DNA of 64,000 nt from Gnetum montanum (GCA_015680685.1 MNCI01014495.1:459279-523278), one strand, 5' to 3'; counted from the stretch's first letter, positions 33,593 through 46,863 are shown. Notes: generated by a model from the sequence alone, not told the origin. A program made the numbers and translations.

Positions 33593-34457
33593 TGATGAAG
33601 CATCAAAGTGTCACATTGACAAGCCCCTATCGATGTGGCCTCATCGACGTAGTGTTTGTTTGCTACATTTATGAGGCCCTATTGACACAACTCCATAATA
33701 AAGTCGATAAATATGTGTGCTCCTATCGTGTATTGACATTCTTTTGTTAATAGAGTAGTTGAACTCCTCCAGTTTTATTGCATAGTCTTAGGGAACATTC
33801 AGTGAGTGCTCGCAGTGTGGATCTGTGTTAGTTGTACAACATCTTATTCGAGTGGCAATGTACCTAGACACATTCCATGAATGACAATAAGATCAAGATT
33901 GATTCTTATTAATTGTAGCTCTTTGACTTAGATTAAATTTACTTTTAATGCAATTTATATTCCATGTACTTAGTTGATATTTACATTTTCATGCATGTTA
34001 ATGAATTGGCGGAATGAGTGTGGCCAGTTTTGAGCATAATTATTGTTTGGTAATCCTAGTAGCATTATTGTTTGGTTCACCCAGTAGCATAGTGCTTGGT
34101 AATCCCAGTAGTGGATACGTGGGTTTAGGATGTGTATGGCAAACTGGGAACAGACACTCATCGTGTGTAGGCTAGCTTAGAATTTAGTTTCTATTGCTAA
34201 TTAGTTAAATAATTGATTTCTCTATTATCTTTAAGAGTAGCATACCGCCATAACAACATCAATTATTATATGCCTCACTTTAGACTAAACCATACGTGAA
34301 AAAGCTACCATTAGTCCAAGTGGGAAGACAATGAACTATGGTCAAGAAATACCGATCTAGATGCCACAACTAGTCCCATCCACGGAATTTAACCAAATCA
34401 TGAGTGAATGCTTATGATTTGTATGGTTGGGCGTAGGGGGTACCTCATCACTCATAA
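33593..34457 (+). repeat. 3' LTR of the 27657-34457 element
   Basis: 865 bases, clearly homologous to 27657-28554 along its length with numerous substitutions. Confidence 0.85.
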
Positions 34458-34462
34458 ACCAT

Positions 34463-35353
34463 AAAAGCATTTCCTAACTCAATAAGCAAAAAAAGAAAAA
34501 AAAGAAAAACAAAAAAACAAGAAGAATACCTAGCATGAAGGGCTTGAATGTCATGTTTTTTCATCACATCATTTATTTATGAAATGAAACATTGATTACA
34601 AGGCAGACAACTCAAAATTTAAATGAACACATATTGTAATAAAAGATTAGCAACCAAGGATCCATATACATCATTAGGAAGAACAAAATCAAGTTTTTTA
34701 GTTACATTAACATCACAAAAAGAAGACTTCACAACTATTTTCTTACTAGGTTGTAAATTTGCATTTTGAGAATCAACAAAAAAATTTGTATTAATAAAAG
34801 AAGCAAAAATTTCAACATTGGTTAAAGAAGTTAGAAGTAATATAGAATACCCCATAGGGAAATTCTAGAGAAATCAAATTCATTAGAGAAAAATCAAGTC
34901 CACTAATAAAAATGAGATTTGTTGGAAAAGCATTAGATTCACCAAAAAGAATCTAATTCCTTGGAAAAACATCAAATCCATTGAAAAACATAAGATTCAC
35001 TAAAAAAATCAAATCTATTGAAAAACATTATATTTGCTAAAGTAGCAATGTTAGATCAACGAGTTAATTCCATATATAGTTTGCATTTATTATTATTTAT
35101 ATACCACTAAATTAATTTTGGATAATAAAAAGCATATTTGAAATGCATGTAAAGTTTATATCATTTGTAACTAAAATAGGACCCTTGATTGGATCATAAG
35201 ATAGTTCACAAAGAAATATCTCATAAACTACTTCAAGGATGTCATACATTGTAGGATATAGAAAGAAATATTTTAACTCAAGTGTATGACCATCATGATT
35301 CATGTACTGGGATCCCTTATTTGAGTGAAAGTTCAAGTAAGACCATGATATAG

Positions 35354-35398
<45 letters not shown>

Positions 35399-35535
35399 NC
35401 ACACACACACACAATGTTAACAATATCATGTGGGCCAATTGGAAAAGTGTTAACATAAATGATCCACCTTTTGTTGTCAATTATAAAATAAATCTACTAG
35501 CCTACTTGCATTGTTAGTTTTGGTTAGGTCAATTA
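34463..35535. other. spacer with degenerate A-rich repeat
   Basis: No gene recognised. From ~34920 to 35035 phrases like TTGGAAAAACATCAAATCC recur in a loose 20/38-base periodicity. Confidence 0.5.
35355..35413. repeat. (CA)n microsatellite
   Basis: About 29 CA units, with a single N at 35399. Confidence 0.97.
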
Positions 35536-35866
35536 CCAAGTACACTTAGGTTGATCATAATCATTATAGCCTTATCCCAATAAAATGAGATGGCTACATG
35601 AGTTTTTTTTTTTTTTTACAATTCACCTTTATGAAAAGCTAGATCTTTATTTATTTGCAATTTCTTTAAATCATATTCAATTATTTTTTTTCCATGTCTT
35701 ATTCTTTCTTTCTGTGACTTTCTTGGAATAATGATGTAGTAACCTTTTTTATAGAGTCATTATCTAATCTTTTTTGCACATATCTAAACCATCTAAGTTA
35801 CTATTCTTATAGCTTATCTAAAATAGAAGCCACTCTAAGTCTTCTTCTAATGTTTGTATTATGTAG
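35536..35866 (-). pseudogene. RTE-like LINE remnant, left part
   Basis: Near-parallel to the LINE at 22500-24115 (same order: CTAATCTTTTTTGCACATATC, AATAGAAGCCACTCTAAG, ATGTTTGTATTATGTAG). It is interrupted at 35867 by the outer LTR element and continues at 52599. Confidence 0.75.
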
Positions 35867-36689
35867 TGATGAGCGGTGAGGTATCCCTATGCTCAACCAT
35901 ACGAATACAAGCATACATGCACGATTCGGTTGAATTCCAAGGACTAAGTGCTTATGTGCTTTTGTGGAATAAGGACGGGTTAGTCAATCATTGTCTTTTC
36001 AAGCTTACTTGTATGGCACGATTGTATGGTTAAGTAAACTTAAGGTATATGATTTTTATGGCTTTTTTATATTTTTATGTCCTAGTGCTACAAAGGGAGA
36101 AGTGAACTAATTAAGTAACTAACTAAACTTAACTAATTGGCTACGCTCTAACTAGTCCTAACACTAGCATTTGTTCTCACTTACCATACACATCCTGAAC
36201 CAGTGTCACACTATTGGGATTACCAAATGCTAATCATTACTGGGTTACCATGTGTTCCACGCATGCTCGAAGTGGTTGTACTAAGTCTGCTTAATTAGTA
36301 GAGATTAACAAAGAGAGAGAGAACATTAATTAACTAAGGAAAGCATTAATTACTAAAAATAACATTAATTAAGCTATTTCAAATGCTACAAGGTTTATCA
36401 CAAAGTTTGTCTTTATTGTCGTACACAAGGTGTGCTTAGGTATACAATGCTCGAATAAAGATCTATTTACTTTATGACTCCTACTGTGGACACTTAGAAA
36501 TAATTCTATCTCTAGAAAGGGAAAAAGGCAAGAGTTTGGGTAAGGGACTAAGACTAATTGTCAAAACCAAGTGCACTTGCCTCTTATTTATAGGCAATGA
36601 GGTAGGTCCTGATATTGGATGCTCGATATCACTTGGAAGGCTCCAATATCGCGGACGCGATATCGTGGTCTTGATATCGTGGTTCATCA
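35867..36689 (-). repeat. 3' LTR of the outer element
   Basis: 823 bases. TATA (minus CTATAAATAAG) at 36583-36593; GATATC palindromes at 36605-36680. Confidence 0.88.
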
Positions 36690-38461
36690 TACCCCCATGA
36701 CTGAATGAAAACTCATCCTCGAGTTTGTTACAAAATATTGGGAAGGTATGGGATTATTAACTGAATGACACTAACCTTGAAACAGGCTGATAGACTCAAA
36801 GTGCCCGATGAATGAATCTAAAATCATATTACAACATTGGTGTTCATGCCCATTATGGTGAACACTGTACATAAATGACATCCAGGCCCTTATTTGACAG
36901 CTTGAAGAGAGAGAAAAGAAAATAAGGCACGTTGCTGCTAATGCTGAGATTGCGCCTTCCGTTGTTTATCCATAGCCATGCGACCAAACTTTTTCCTTTC
37001 GTAAATGCTCTAGCTCCAATCCATCATGAGTGCTCCCTCCTAGCCCAGTCAATTGTTTGTATGATCACCATTTGCACATACAACACAATCACAAATTAGC
37101 AAGGATAGATAAGCCATCATGCAGCTGATACCTTGCCTTGATATGAAGCACATTAGCTAGGTTGTGGGTATGGTAGATGCTGGACTAGAGGTTTATGATG
37201 TAGGGGTGAGATAAATTCGAAAAATTTGGGACAAGACCCTCATGACTAAGAGTGAACCTCCAGTAGTAATAGTTTGGAAAAATATAAGGAACAAGAAAGA
37301 TGAGAGAAATAACAATGGTGAAGCCAATAAAATGGATGTCATGGATGGGGATGAAATGAGAAATGGCTTATTGCAAAGAATGTTAAAGGGAAAGAACTTA
37401 ACAATTGCACCATAAAGGAATGTTAGTGGGTCCTCCCAAAGTAGGCCCATGCCCTTATGCCCTGACAAACCCACAAACCAAAGAGTTCATAGGCTCTAGG
37501 AATGATATATGGAAACAATGGTTAAATACTTATTGACAAGACTTTACTAAAGAATAAAAATGTGTTAACCAAGATATAGACTAATGATAAAATCAACAAT
37601 GAGGTGGAAGATGTTTAGAAATACGAAAGAAGAGGAGAACATGGAATGGAATCCCAAGAGCAAGGTTGTGTAGAGTCGCTTGTGTAGTGTGTGGTTAAGG
37701 TAACTAAGTAGAATTCATTCCAAATCTAGATTCAAACCAACCACATCCATTAAGCTTGCATCAACACACTTAACCAATCCAGCTTCCTGAAGTAGCAAGA
37801 ATGCTTCCATGAAAAGTCACCACCATTCCAAGGAGAGTGAGATGGAGAAGTAAGAAGTGAGACAGGGCCTTAGTTAGAGGGAACCTTCACGCATGGTTAA
37901 CATGTCTTTCTAGTGCCGTAACCAGTGCTTGTAGCCCAGTGTTTTTATTATGTCTAAGGGGTGTGCTTTGAATTCTCACTACTTTTTTTTACTTGAGAAC
38001 CAGACCATGCAAAGACTTATTTTTATTCAATCAACTTCCTGATAATTGGATAACAATAGAATGGCGGAAGACTGTATGAAAAACATCCAAGTGCCCAGGA
38101 TAATAATCAGCACAAATGCATCGAATCCCCTTGAAGTCACGCCCTTTCCAACCATTGAGTATTTCCTTGGTTTGAAGAATACCAAGCCACCAATTCATTA
38201 ACAAGTTTATTTAGAAAAAGGGATAGTACAATTCCAAAGCCAAGGGAGACCACAAAGTTGAATGAACACATGGACGATGTGGACTCATTGCCTGTTTTAT
38301 TAAAAGAACCACATCTTAGTATCAACATCAAAAGTCAAAGGTAAAAACTGAACATTAGCAATCAATGCCATTATAATACAATCCACCATCATGAGCACTT
38401 ATTATATGATGAATGAAAGTAAATCAAACAAAAAACATGAAGAAATAGTAAAAATGGCAAT
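36690..38461 (-). other. 3' internal region of the outer element
   Basis: Begins with the purine tract TGGGGGTA on the minus strand next to the LTR. The hydrophobic open frame 37474-37193 and the shared box at ~37436-37458 correspond to those in the other Athila-like elements. No enzyme domain. Confidence 0.6.
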
Positions 38462-39273
38462 TGATGAATCGTTGTTTTAGTTAACCGCAATATTGCGTAT
38501 GTGATATCGCGTACACAATATTGCAACCTGTCTCCTCATCTATAAATAAGAGGTAGACAGTTCCGATAGGGAGCTCTCTTTTCAGTTCTTAGTTTAAGTG
38601 TTAAGTTTTAAGTAGTCCTTCTCTCAACCCTTCTCTTCCAATGTATGCCCGTAGTGTGGTGATTGTAATTGTATAGCATCCTTATTTGAGTGTGACGTAC
38701 TTGGACATGCACATGACTGGAAATAAAGATTGAGATTACTTCATCATTGCAACATTCACTTAGTTTAATTATTTACTTAATTGTTATTTACTACTTTCTT
38801 AGTTAATATCTCTTCACCCTAAACTCCTGTTAAACACCGAATGAGTATGACTTGATCATGAGCATTTAAGTGTGACTACTTGGTAACCCAGTAGTGTACC
38901 TAGGATCTACACTTGGTAATCCTAGTGGTAGTCATGCACGAGGTCCAAGATGTGTACGGATGATCGAAGAATAGATCCTCATCGCACTTAGGCTAGCTTA
39001 GATTCTCTCTCACCCTCTCTCTCTCCTAGCCTAGTTAATATTATTTCCCATCATACCCAGGAGTAGCATTAGTGTAGGGACACATCATACACCTCACTCT
39101 GGACTAAACCATACATGACAAAGCTAATACTAGTCCAGGTGGGAAGACAGTGAACTCGACCTAAGAATAACTATTTAGATACCACAACTAGTCCATCTGT
39201 GGAGTTCAACCAGATTGTGCGTGAGACGCTCGTATTTGTATGGCTGAGTGTAGGGGTACCTCGTCACTCATCA
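38462..39273 (+). repeat. 5' LTR of the nested plus-strand element
   Basis: 812 bases, TATA at 38541-38550, U3 with GCAATATTGC and GATATCGCG palindromes (38487-38520). Confidence 0.87.
38541..38550 (+). promoter_or_regulatory. LTR TATA box
   Basis: TATAAATAAG; the same sequence is kept at 36583-36593 and 52478-52488 (minus), and is changed to TCTAAATAAG in the truncated 3' LTR near 44620. Confidence 0.7.
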
Positions 39274-39292
39274 TTGGCGCCGTTGTTGGGGA
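39274..39292 (+). other. primer-binding site
   Basis: TTGGCGCCGTTGTTGGGGA, the best preserved of the Athila-type sites in the window, one or two bases from the canonical TGGCGCCGTTGCCGGGGA. Confidence 0.8.
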
Positions 39293-39689
39293 TGGTGCTA
39301 GTTATCTAGATTAGTTATATCATACAAGGTCACTGTATAGGAATTAACGATATATCTTTTAGGAAGAAATAATTACGAAAAGTCACATACAAATTCACAT
39401 ACAATTTCACAACCATGCCTCTCTTACAAGACTACGATTATGCCACACCTAGTGAGGAAGTTCATTGGAGAACCAACGAATTATATGACAATGAAGATTG
39501 GAGTACGCAATCTGAGGTGGGGGTTTCTTATAAACATAAATGAAGGCAACATGATCCCAACGCAAGAAAGCATAACTTACTCAATGACAATGAACCCCTA
39601 CTGGTCACTACAAGCCTAACGCAAATACAAGAGGCTGTTTGAATCTCTTGTAGGCATCGTAAAGAGAGTCACCTACCTAGGCTCGATTT

Positions 39690-40680
39690 AAACAAAATTT
39701 CCAATTTTTTAGGAGGCTATGACTTAGATCCTCAACAACATTTACAAGTCTTCTATAATGCCTGTATGTGGAACAACATTGATAACGGTTGGCAAAAACT
39801 CAAGCTCTTTCCTATGACACTCGTTGACCAAGAAAAACTATTGTATAGATTGTTAAGACCAAATTCAATATGACATTGGCCAACAATGGTAGAACTCTTT
39901 AATGAAAGATATCAAACCTACGCAAGAGTGTCAACCTTGAGGAAACAAATCCAAGAGTGGAAACAAGCACAACATGAACCCTTGGGCATGGCCTTAGAAA
40001 GATATTATGCATTGTTAAACAACTGTCCAGGCCATGAGTTCTCCAAGGAAAGGCTAATATACCATATCATTGATGGGCTTCATGATGCAACAAGAGAAAC
40101 CCTAGGGATGTATGCCCAAGGTCAACTATACAAACTATGAACCCATCAAGTCCAAGAGCTTATTAAGCGGGTAGCAAAAGAAGAAGGAGAAATGGCTAGA
40201 TGGGAGAGTGTTGAAAAACATCAACAAGGCCAAAATCTCAACTTAACAAAGGTCCATGATCATAAAAAGGAGAAATCAACCAATCACAAGGGGAAGGAAC
40301 CATCTTTGCTGGTACAACAATCATTAGAGGAAGTTGAGGCAAAGATCAATAAGATGTTGGAATGGACATATAAAAAGTGTGGAAAATATATTGATATTAT
40401 TGGAGATATAGTTTTGACAACTTGAGAAACAGAACAAAATATCATTAGACAATCGAAAATATGGGATGAAGAAAATAAGAGCTTAACTGCCAATCGTACA
40501 TATGAATGCAACATTTGCCTGTACAATCACCCCAAGGGCCAATGCCCAATCTTGTTACATTTATATGAGCATTGGGAAAACACGTTACACCTAGAGTTCG
40601 TACAGAAACACTATGTTTGATCATAGTGGCAACAATCCCAGTCATGGGGGAAGCCATCCCTAAACTAAAGACACCCTTTG
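39690..40680 (+). pseudogene. gag remnant of the nested plus-strand element
   Basis: Encodes L-G-G-Y-D-L-D-P-Q-Q-H-L-Q-V-F-Y, W-Q-K-L-K-L-F-P-M-T-L, then an open frame 39886-40140 (L-F-N-E-R-Y-Q-T-Y-A-R-V to L-G-M-Y-A-Q-G-Q-L-Y-K). A charged helix at 40192-40425 and a C-N-I-C-L-Y-N-H-P-K-G-Q-C knuckle near 40510 follow. The 84-residue core frame is intact; flanking stops make the whole non-functional. Confidence 0.82.
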
Positions 40681-40687
40681 TATCATC

Positions 40688-41394
40688 TGATGAATGGCGA
40701 GGTACCCCTACACTCAACCATACGAATACGAGCATCTCACGTGCAATCTAGTCGAACTCCAAGGACTGAGTGCTTACGCGCCTTATGGAACACTTAAGGT
40801 TAATCAATCGTTGTCTTCCCAAACTTACTTATATTGTCATGGTTGTATTGTTAAGTAAGTTTGAGGTATGTGATTTTTATGTCTTTTATCTTTTTATCGC
40901 CTATGCTAAGAGAGGAAAGGGTGAAGAGACTAAGTAACTAACTTTCACTAACTAAGCTTTAATCATCCTAGCATCAATATCCATTCCCACTTGCCGTACA
41001 CACCTTGAACCAGTGCAACGCTATTGGGATTACCAAACACTATTCATTACTGGGTTACCAGACATAGCACACGTGCTCGAAGTGGTTGTAATGAATGCAC
41101 TTAACTAGAAGAGTTGAGGGTTGAGAGTGATTAATTATCTAAGAAAGCATTTAAAAATTTAACAATAATTAAAGTCCTATTTAGCTTAGTCCATATGCTA
41201 TAAGGTTTATCAGAAAGTTCATCTTTATTGTCATATACAATTGTGTGCTCAGGTATAAATTTCTTAAATAAAGATCCATTTACTTTGAAACTCCTACTAC
41301 GGGCACATGGAAATTATTCTATCTCTATAATGGTAAAACTACTAGAGTTTAGCTGTATGCAATATCGTGGCCCATGCGATATTGTGTTCCATCA
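40688..41394 (-). repeat. 3' LTR of the innermost element
   Basis: 707 bases, shorter than its relatives because much of U3 is missing; only one GATATTG-type palindrome pair remains (41362-41385). Confidence 0.82.
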
Positions 41395-43467
41395 TACCCC
41401 CATGACTGAATGAAAACTCGTCCTCGATTTCCTTACAAAATATTGGGAAGGCATGGGATTATTAACTTGAATGACACTAATGGTAGATGGGGTGACATGT
41501 GAACAGATCATCATTACAAGACATGACAAAATTAGTGTTCATGACAACAAGAGTGAACACTATACACATTTGACATCCAGCCTTATTTGGCAGCTGAGAG
41601 AGAAGAAAGAATAGAGAGAGAAAAGAAGAAGTATACTGCTGCCAACATCAAGATTGGACCTTTTGTTGTCCATCCATAAGCATGCCATTAATCTCATTCC
41701 TTGCATAGCTACTTCAACACCAATCCATTCCAAGTGTTTCCTCCTGATCCAATCCGTTGTTGTATGATTGCCATCTGCACACACAACACAGTCTGATATT
41801 AGCAAGAACAAATGAATCACAATGTAGTTAATACCTTGCCTCAGTGTAAGGTCCCTTGGCTGAGTTGTGATATGGCTAATGCAGATCTGGAGATATAATA
41901 CTGGTGACTACCTAAGGTGTAGGGATAGGGACTAAGAGAAAATTAAAAAAATTGGACTAGAACCCCCATGACTGAGAGCAAACCTTTGGTAGCAATAGAA
42001 TGGAAAAAGATAAGGAATAAGAAGAGTGGAGAAAAAGAAACAACGACCACGCTAATAAAATGGATGTCAAAGATGGAAATGAACAAAATAAATGGTGATT
42101 GTGGAAATGTTTAAGGGAAAGAAATTAATGGATGCATCAAATAGGAATGTCAGTGGGTCCTCCCCAAAGTAGGCTCATGCCCTTAATGCCTTGAAAATCC
42201 CACATTTAAAGATTCTATGGGCTCTAGGAATGTCATTTGGAGACAAGAGTTAAAGTCTTAACCACAAGAGTTTACCAAAAAGAAAACAATGTATCAACCA
42301 AAATATAGATTACTGATACAACCGACAATGAGGTGAAAAATGGAGAAATGGGGATGGCAAGAAGAGAATGGAATGGAGTCTCAAGAACATGGTGGTGTAC
42401 AGCCCCTTGTGTATTAATGGTTAATGTGACTTAGTAGATCTCATTCCAAATCCAGCTTCAAAAAAACCACATCCAATGACTTCACATTAATACATTTGGC
42501 CAATCCATCCACTCGAAGTAACAAGAATGCCTTCACCAAAGACCCACCACCATTCCGATGAAACGAAAGAGGAGAAAGTAGGAAGCGAGAAGGGCCTTAG
42601 TTAGAGGGAACATGTTTATTTTAGTTCCATAACTAGTGCTTGTATCCCAAATGATTATTTCATCTAAGGGGTGTGCTTTGAATTCTCACTATTTTTTTTG
42701 TTTTGTTTTTTTTGTGAGAATCACACCATGCAAAGACTTATTAGTTTTATTTGCTCAACTTCCTGATAATGTGGCAATGTTGGAATGGTAAGAAAACTCA
42801 AGAAGAAAACATCCAAGCACCCAAGAGAATGGCCAACACAAGTGCATCAAATCCCCTTGAAGTCACACCCTTTTCAATCCTTGAGTCCTTCCTTACTTTG
42901 AGAAATGCCCAGTCACTGATTCGTTGATAGTTCTTATTAGTGAGAAAGGGACTATATAGTTCCAAGCCAAGAGAGACCATAGAAATTTATTGATGCGTGG
43001 ATGATGTGGACTCATTGCCTGTTATATCAAAAGGACCATACCTTAGTATCAATACCATAACTTAAAGGTAAAAACCAAACATTAGCAATCAATAGAATAT
43101 AGTTCATACCACCATCAGGAGCATTTATTAAGTGATGAATCACACAAAATAAACAAACACACAAATAAACGAAGAAGTATGAATGATGTTGCAAAAAAAA
43201 AACAAGAAAAGTTAAAAGAAATTTGTAAAAAAATAAATGTGTAAAATAAAAACTTAAAAAGAAACTGAGGGCCTCAATTGATTAGCATAGATGGCCATCT
43301 CCCCCATGATTGAGTTGGAAGGGAGAGATCCGAAATAATGAGCGAGGTCGTCCTCTCTCATATGTGTTATGTGCATAAACCATTCTAGGTTCATGATAAG
43401 GGTTGGTTGGTTGCACATAGACTAGTATTCTCCTATCAGAGTACTCATTTGGATTTTCTAAAAGTTT
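41395..43467 (-). other. 3' internal region of the innermost element
   Basis: Shared box near 42153-42177 and a broken hydrophobic frame (about 42190-41960), homologous in frame to 37474-37193. No enzyme domain. Confidence 0.55.
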
Positions 43468-44577
43468 TCAATTTTCCTCAATTGGTGGTTTCAGATTAAG
43501 GGTTGGAAGTTGGCGACACTCTTGCTCTAGTGCATCTAGGCTTTCTATGTGGGCGCAAGTTGGTCCCCCAGTTAGTTCCATGCATATTGGTGAGTTGCTC
43601 TCTTGATTAGCTATCAACCACTGGGTGTTTTCTTGTTGTGTGGTTGCTACATATAGGCATTTTTGTATGTTAACTTCTTGGACACACCGGTTGCATGCAG
43701 GCAATGCTGAATATCCCTGTATGTCATCACCCTCTGTATCACTGTATGTGATGCATGGAACCTTCTTCTTCTCAATCTTCCCATAAGTGTTTTCCTTAGA
43801 TATTTCCAGGGAAAGATTGTGGATTCCTAGGCATGTGTTCATAGTACTTACCCATGCCCTTCCCATTATTATTGGGAAGTCCCCCTTATCATTGTTGACT
43901 TGTATCACTAGGAAATCAGCTGGGTATGACCAACCAGACACAACCATAATGATGTCCTCCACCGATCCCAAGGGAATAGTGATGAACTGGTCAGCTAGCT
44001 CTAAGCGAATATTGCTCTTCTTTAGTGGAGGTAGGTTCCAGGCTTTGTACATTTCTTGCGATATCAAGTTGACTCCAGAACCTGAGTCCAGAAGAGCTTT
44101 ACAAGGTTCATTCCCAACGACTTGGAGGTAAATTAAGGGACTTCCAGGATCAAAGAGTTTCCTGGGAAGGTGGCCTTCCTTGATCTAGTCAGTGATGGTA
44201 TGTGTTAACATAACCGTATGTGTTGAGCTCTGTTGTTGGTTTGAAGGGAGCTCCGAAACCTTATTTGATGGAGGAACATTCAGAGGCTCAATCACTTGTG
44301 GTTGTGAGAGCTTGTTTGGACTATTGGTTCTGAAGAAAGATCTTCTCCTTATACGGTTGTCAAAACCAGTAGTGAGTTGAAGGTTTACAGCTCTTGTAGC
44401 ATTGTGTTGTTGCGGTTGAGTGGGGAGTTCCCCTTGCATCGCTAGAGCAGGTGGTAGTGGATTTATTGGTGTAAGAGTTGCGACTGGATTCTGAGGATGG
44501 TATGGATGTGTTGTGTCTCTCCCAGGAGAAGGAGTCCTATAATACTTCTGAGCTTGGTAGTGATGTTGTGGGGTCAC
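43468..44577 (-). pseudogene. gag C-terminus and aspartic protease, one nonsense codon
   Basis: One reading frame from 44577 to 43468 with a single TAG at 44187-44185, where the outer element has a Trp codon (T-H-A-I-T-D-W). Downstream, near 44100, it encodes the protease active-site string L-L-D-S-G-S-G-V-N-L-I-S, then P-I-I-M-G-R-A-W, the second conserved protease block. The N-terminal part is Pro/Gln/Asn-rich gag tail. The downstream end stops at 43468 where RT would begin. Confidence 0.82.
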
Positions 44578-44593
44578 ATGACCAACAGAGTTC

Positions 44594-45326
44594 TAATATC
44601 GCAGCCTGTTTCTTCATCTCTAAATAAGAGGTAGACAGATCCGATAGGGAGCTCTCTTTTTAGTTCTTAGTTTAAGTGTTAAGTTTTAAGTAGGCCGTCT
44701 CTCAACCCTTCTCTTCCAATGTATGCCCATAGTGTGGTGATTGTAATTTTATAGCATCCTTATTTGAGTGTGATGTACTTGGACATGCACATGATCGGAA
44801 ATAAAGATCAATATTACTTCATCATTGCAGCATTCACTTAGTTTAATTATTTACTACTTTCTTAGTTAATATCTCTTCACCCTAAACTCCTATTAAACGC
44901 CAAATGAGTACGACTTAATCATGAGCATTTAAGTGTGACTACTTGGTAACCTAGTAGTGTACCTAGGATCTACGCTTGGTAATCCTAGTGGTATTCATGC
45001 ACGAGGTCCAAGATGTGTACGGATGATTGAGGAATGAATCCTCATTGCACTTAGGCTAGCTTAGATTCTCTCTCACCCTCTCTCTCTCCTAGCCTAGTTA
45101 ATATTATTTCCCATCATACCTAAGAGCAGCATTAGTGTAGGGACACATCATACACCTCACTCTAGACTAAACCATACATGACAAAGCTAATACTAGTCTA
45201 GGTGGGAAGACAGTGAATTGTGACCTAATAATAACTATTTAGATACCACAACTAGTCCATTTGTGGAGTTTGACCAGATGGTGTGTGAGATGCTCGTATT
45301 GAGTGTAGGGGTACCTTGCCACTCAT
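44594..45326 (+). repeat. truncated 3' LTR of the nested plus-strand element
   Basis: Begins at AATATCGCAGCCTG, equivalent to about position 60 of the 38462 LTR, and is collinear to the end. Confidence 0.85.
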
Positions 45327-45537
45327 CAGTAATGATGGTGTGAAACAAAAATAAGTAAATATGAAAAGATGTGTAAAAAAAAATACAAAAAGAGCTGAGG
45401 GCTTGGAATGGTTAACATTGGTGACCCTCTCCCCCATGACTAAGTTGGAATGAGGAGGTCCGAAATAGAGAGCAGGGTTGTCCACCAACAAAGGTAGTAT
45501 GAGTACTGGCTGTCCTAGGCTCATGGAAAGGTTTGGT

Positions 45538-46500
45538 TTATTGGATGTTGACCAATAATCTCTTGTATGGACTTTCAAGTTTAAAGATTTTCATGTCTCC
45601 TAAAGGAAAAGTTTCATAGATAATATAAGGCCCTTTTGACAATGTTCGGAATTTAGTACATTGTGGCACATGTGTGGGATTCCAGTAGAGAACCTTATCT
45701 CTTGGTTGATATTTAACTTTCCTAATCCTTAAGCCATGATGTTGTTTATTGAAGGCCTTGTGTAATTCATTAGATGACAGGGCGGCTAGTTGATTTTTAT
45801 TTAGCAAGTTAAGGTTCATCAACCATTCTTTTTGTGCTAGACTGAGGTCAAGATTGAGGTCACACACCATAGATAGTGTACAGAGTTCTACTTGAATGGG
45901 AAGCATTGGAAGTTTTCTGTATAGTAACTCATAGGGAGAGTAGCCTATAGGGAGTTTCCATGTGAAGCAATATGCCCAAAGAGAATCATTCAATTTGGTG
46001 CTCCAATCTCACCTATACTTGCTAATAGTTCATGTCAATATCTTCATAATCTCCCTGGTGACTTCGGCTTGACCGTTCGCTTGGGGGTGATATGGTGTAG
46101 TCAATTTATGCTCAACTCCTAAGTGTTGCATTAGTTTTCGAAAAGTTGCACTTGTGAAGTGTGTACCATTATCTGAAATAAGAGCACCAGGCACACCAAA
46201 CGTATTTACAATTTATTGTTGAACAAATCATGCAACGGTAGATGATGTACAATCCGTAATAGTGGCTGCTTCCACCCATTTTGTAAAGTAGTCAATGAAA
46301 ACAATGATGTAAGATTTTCCATTGGACATTAGTGTAATGGGCCCCATAAAATCAATTCCCCATATGTTAAAGGGTTCTAAGGGTTGAATCCATTACTGTG
46401 GATCCTACATTCTAGTAGTCATTCCCCCATCATGTTGACAGCACTCACAAGATTGGACGTAATGATGGGCATCCCAAAACAATGTAGGCCAATAATATCC
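45538..46500 (-). pseudogene. integrase remnant of the outer element
   Basis: Minus-strand blocks: G-I-D-F-M-G-P near 46350, D-Y-F-T-K-W-V-E-A near 46290, S-D-N-G-T-H-F near 46170, Y-H-P-Q-A-N-G-Q-A-E near 46090. An open 151-residue piece (45993-45538) holds the C-terminal part (R-D-K-V-L-Y-W-N-P; K-G-P-Y-I-I-Y-E). Two of the catalytic acids are visible; stops interrupt the frame. Confidence 0.82.
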
Positions 46501-46863
46501 TACAAGTAGGATTTTAATGGCTGTTCATCTCCCGACATAATGACCCCCACAAGGACCCTCATGAGCATATTGGAGAACTCATAGTTGATCTATATTGGGA
46601 ACGCACTAGTGGACCAAGCCATTGGAACATACTTTAAAAAGTTGCCCATTGATTTCCATAAAGTACTTGGCTCGGTGATGAAACCGTTATTTCTTTTTAA
46701 TGTCTAACCCTTGTGGTGATTGTTGTGTAAGGAGATAGATGAGAATACTACTATACCAATTTGTCTTTGTGGTCAATTGATTAGCTATTACACCTACAAA
46801 GAGGAATTCATCAGGAAAGCAATCAGAAAGTGGATATTCATCCTCTTTGTTGTCCTACTACAA

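Larger units (their letters stand above)
27657..34457 (+). mobile_element. Athila-like LTR retrotransposon, gag-only
   Basis: LTRs 27657-28554 and 33593-34457 both start TGATGAAG; the first ends CACTCATCA and the second ends CACTCATAA. Flanks ATCAT (27652-27656) and ACCAT (34458-34462) differ at one base. A primer-binding site follows the 5' LTR, and a purine-rich GGAGGTA precedes the 3' LTR. Gag remnants lie at 28680-30300; no pol domain is present in the remaining 3.3 kb. Same organisation as the 15148-21490 element but opposite orientation and a different U3. Confidence 0.86.
40688..44593 (-). mobile_element. truncated Athila-like element, innermost layer
   Basis: The 3' LTR is 40688-41394 (starts TGATGAATGG, ends TTCCATCA), followed by TGGGGGTA (minus strand), a 3' region, and a gag-PR frame (44577-43468). 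RT, RNase H and integrase are missing: the frame passes from just after protease to sequence that in the outer element lies just after integrase (~45540). The 5' LTR and gag N-terminus were lost in the deletion that joined it to the LTR at ~44594. Confidence 0.78.
38462..45326 (+). mobile_element. Athila-like gag-only LTR element nested in the outer element
   Basis: The 5' LTR is 38462-39273. The 3' LTR is truncated at its 5' end (about 44594-45326, lacking the first ~60 bases) and ends CACTCATCA. Target duplication GCAAT (38457-38461) / GTAAT (45327-45331). Gag remnant at 39690-40680. A minus-strand element entered at 40688, and a later deletion removed that element's 5' part together with this element's 3' interior and LTR start. 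Confidence 0.82.

Noticed and set aside
35355-35413. (CA)n array as something functional
   Set aside because: An ordinary microsatellite; the 122-residue frame over it is an artefact.
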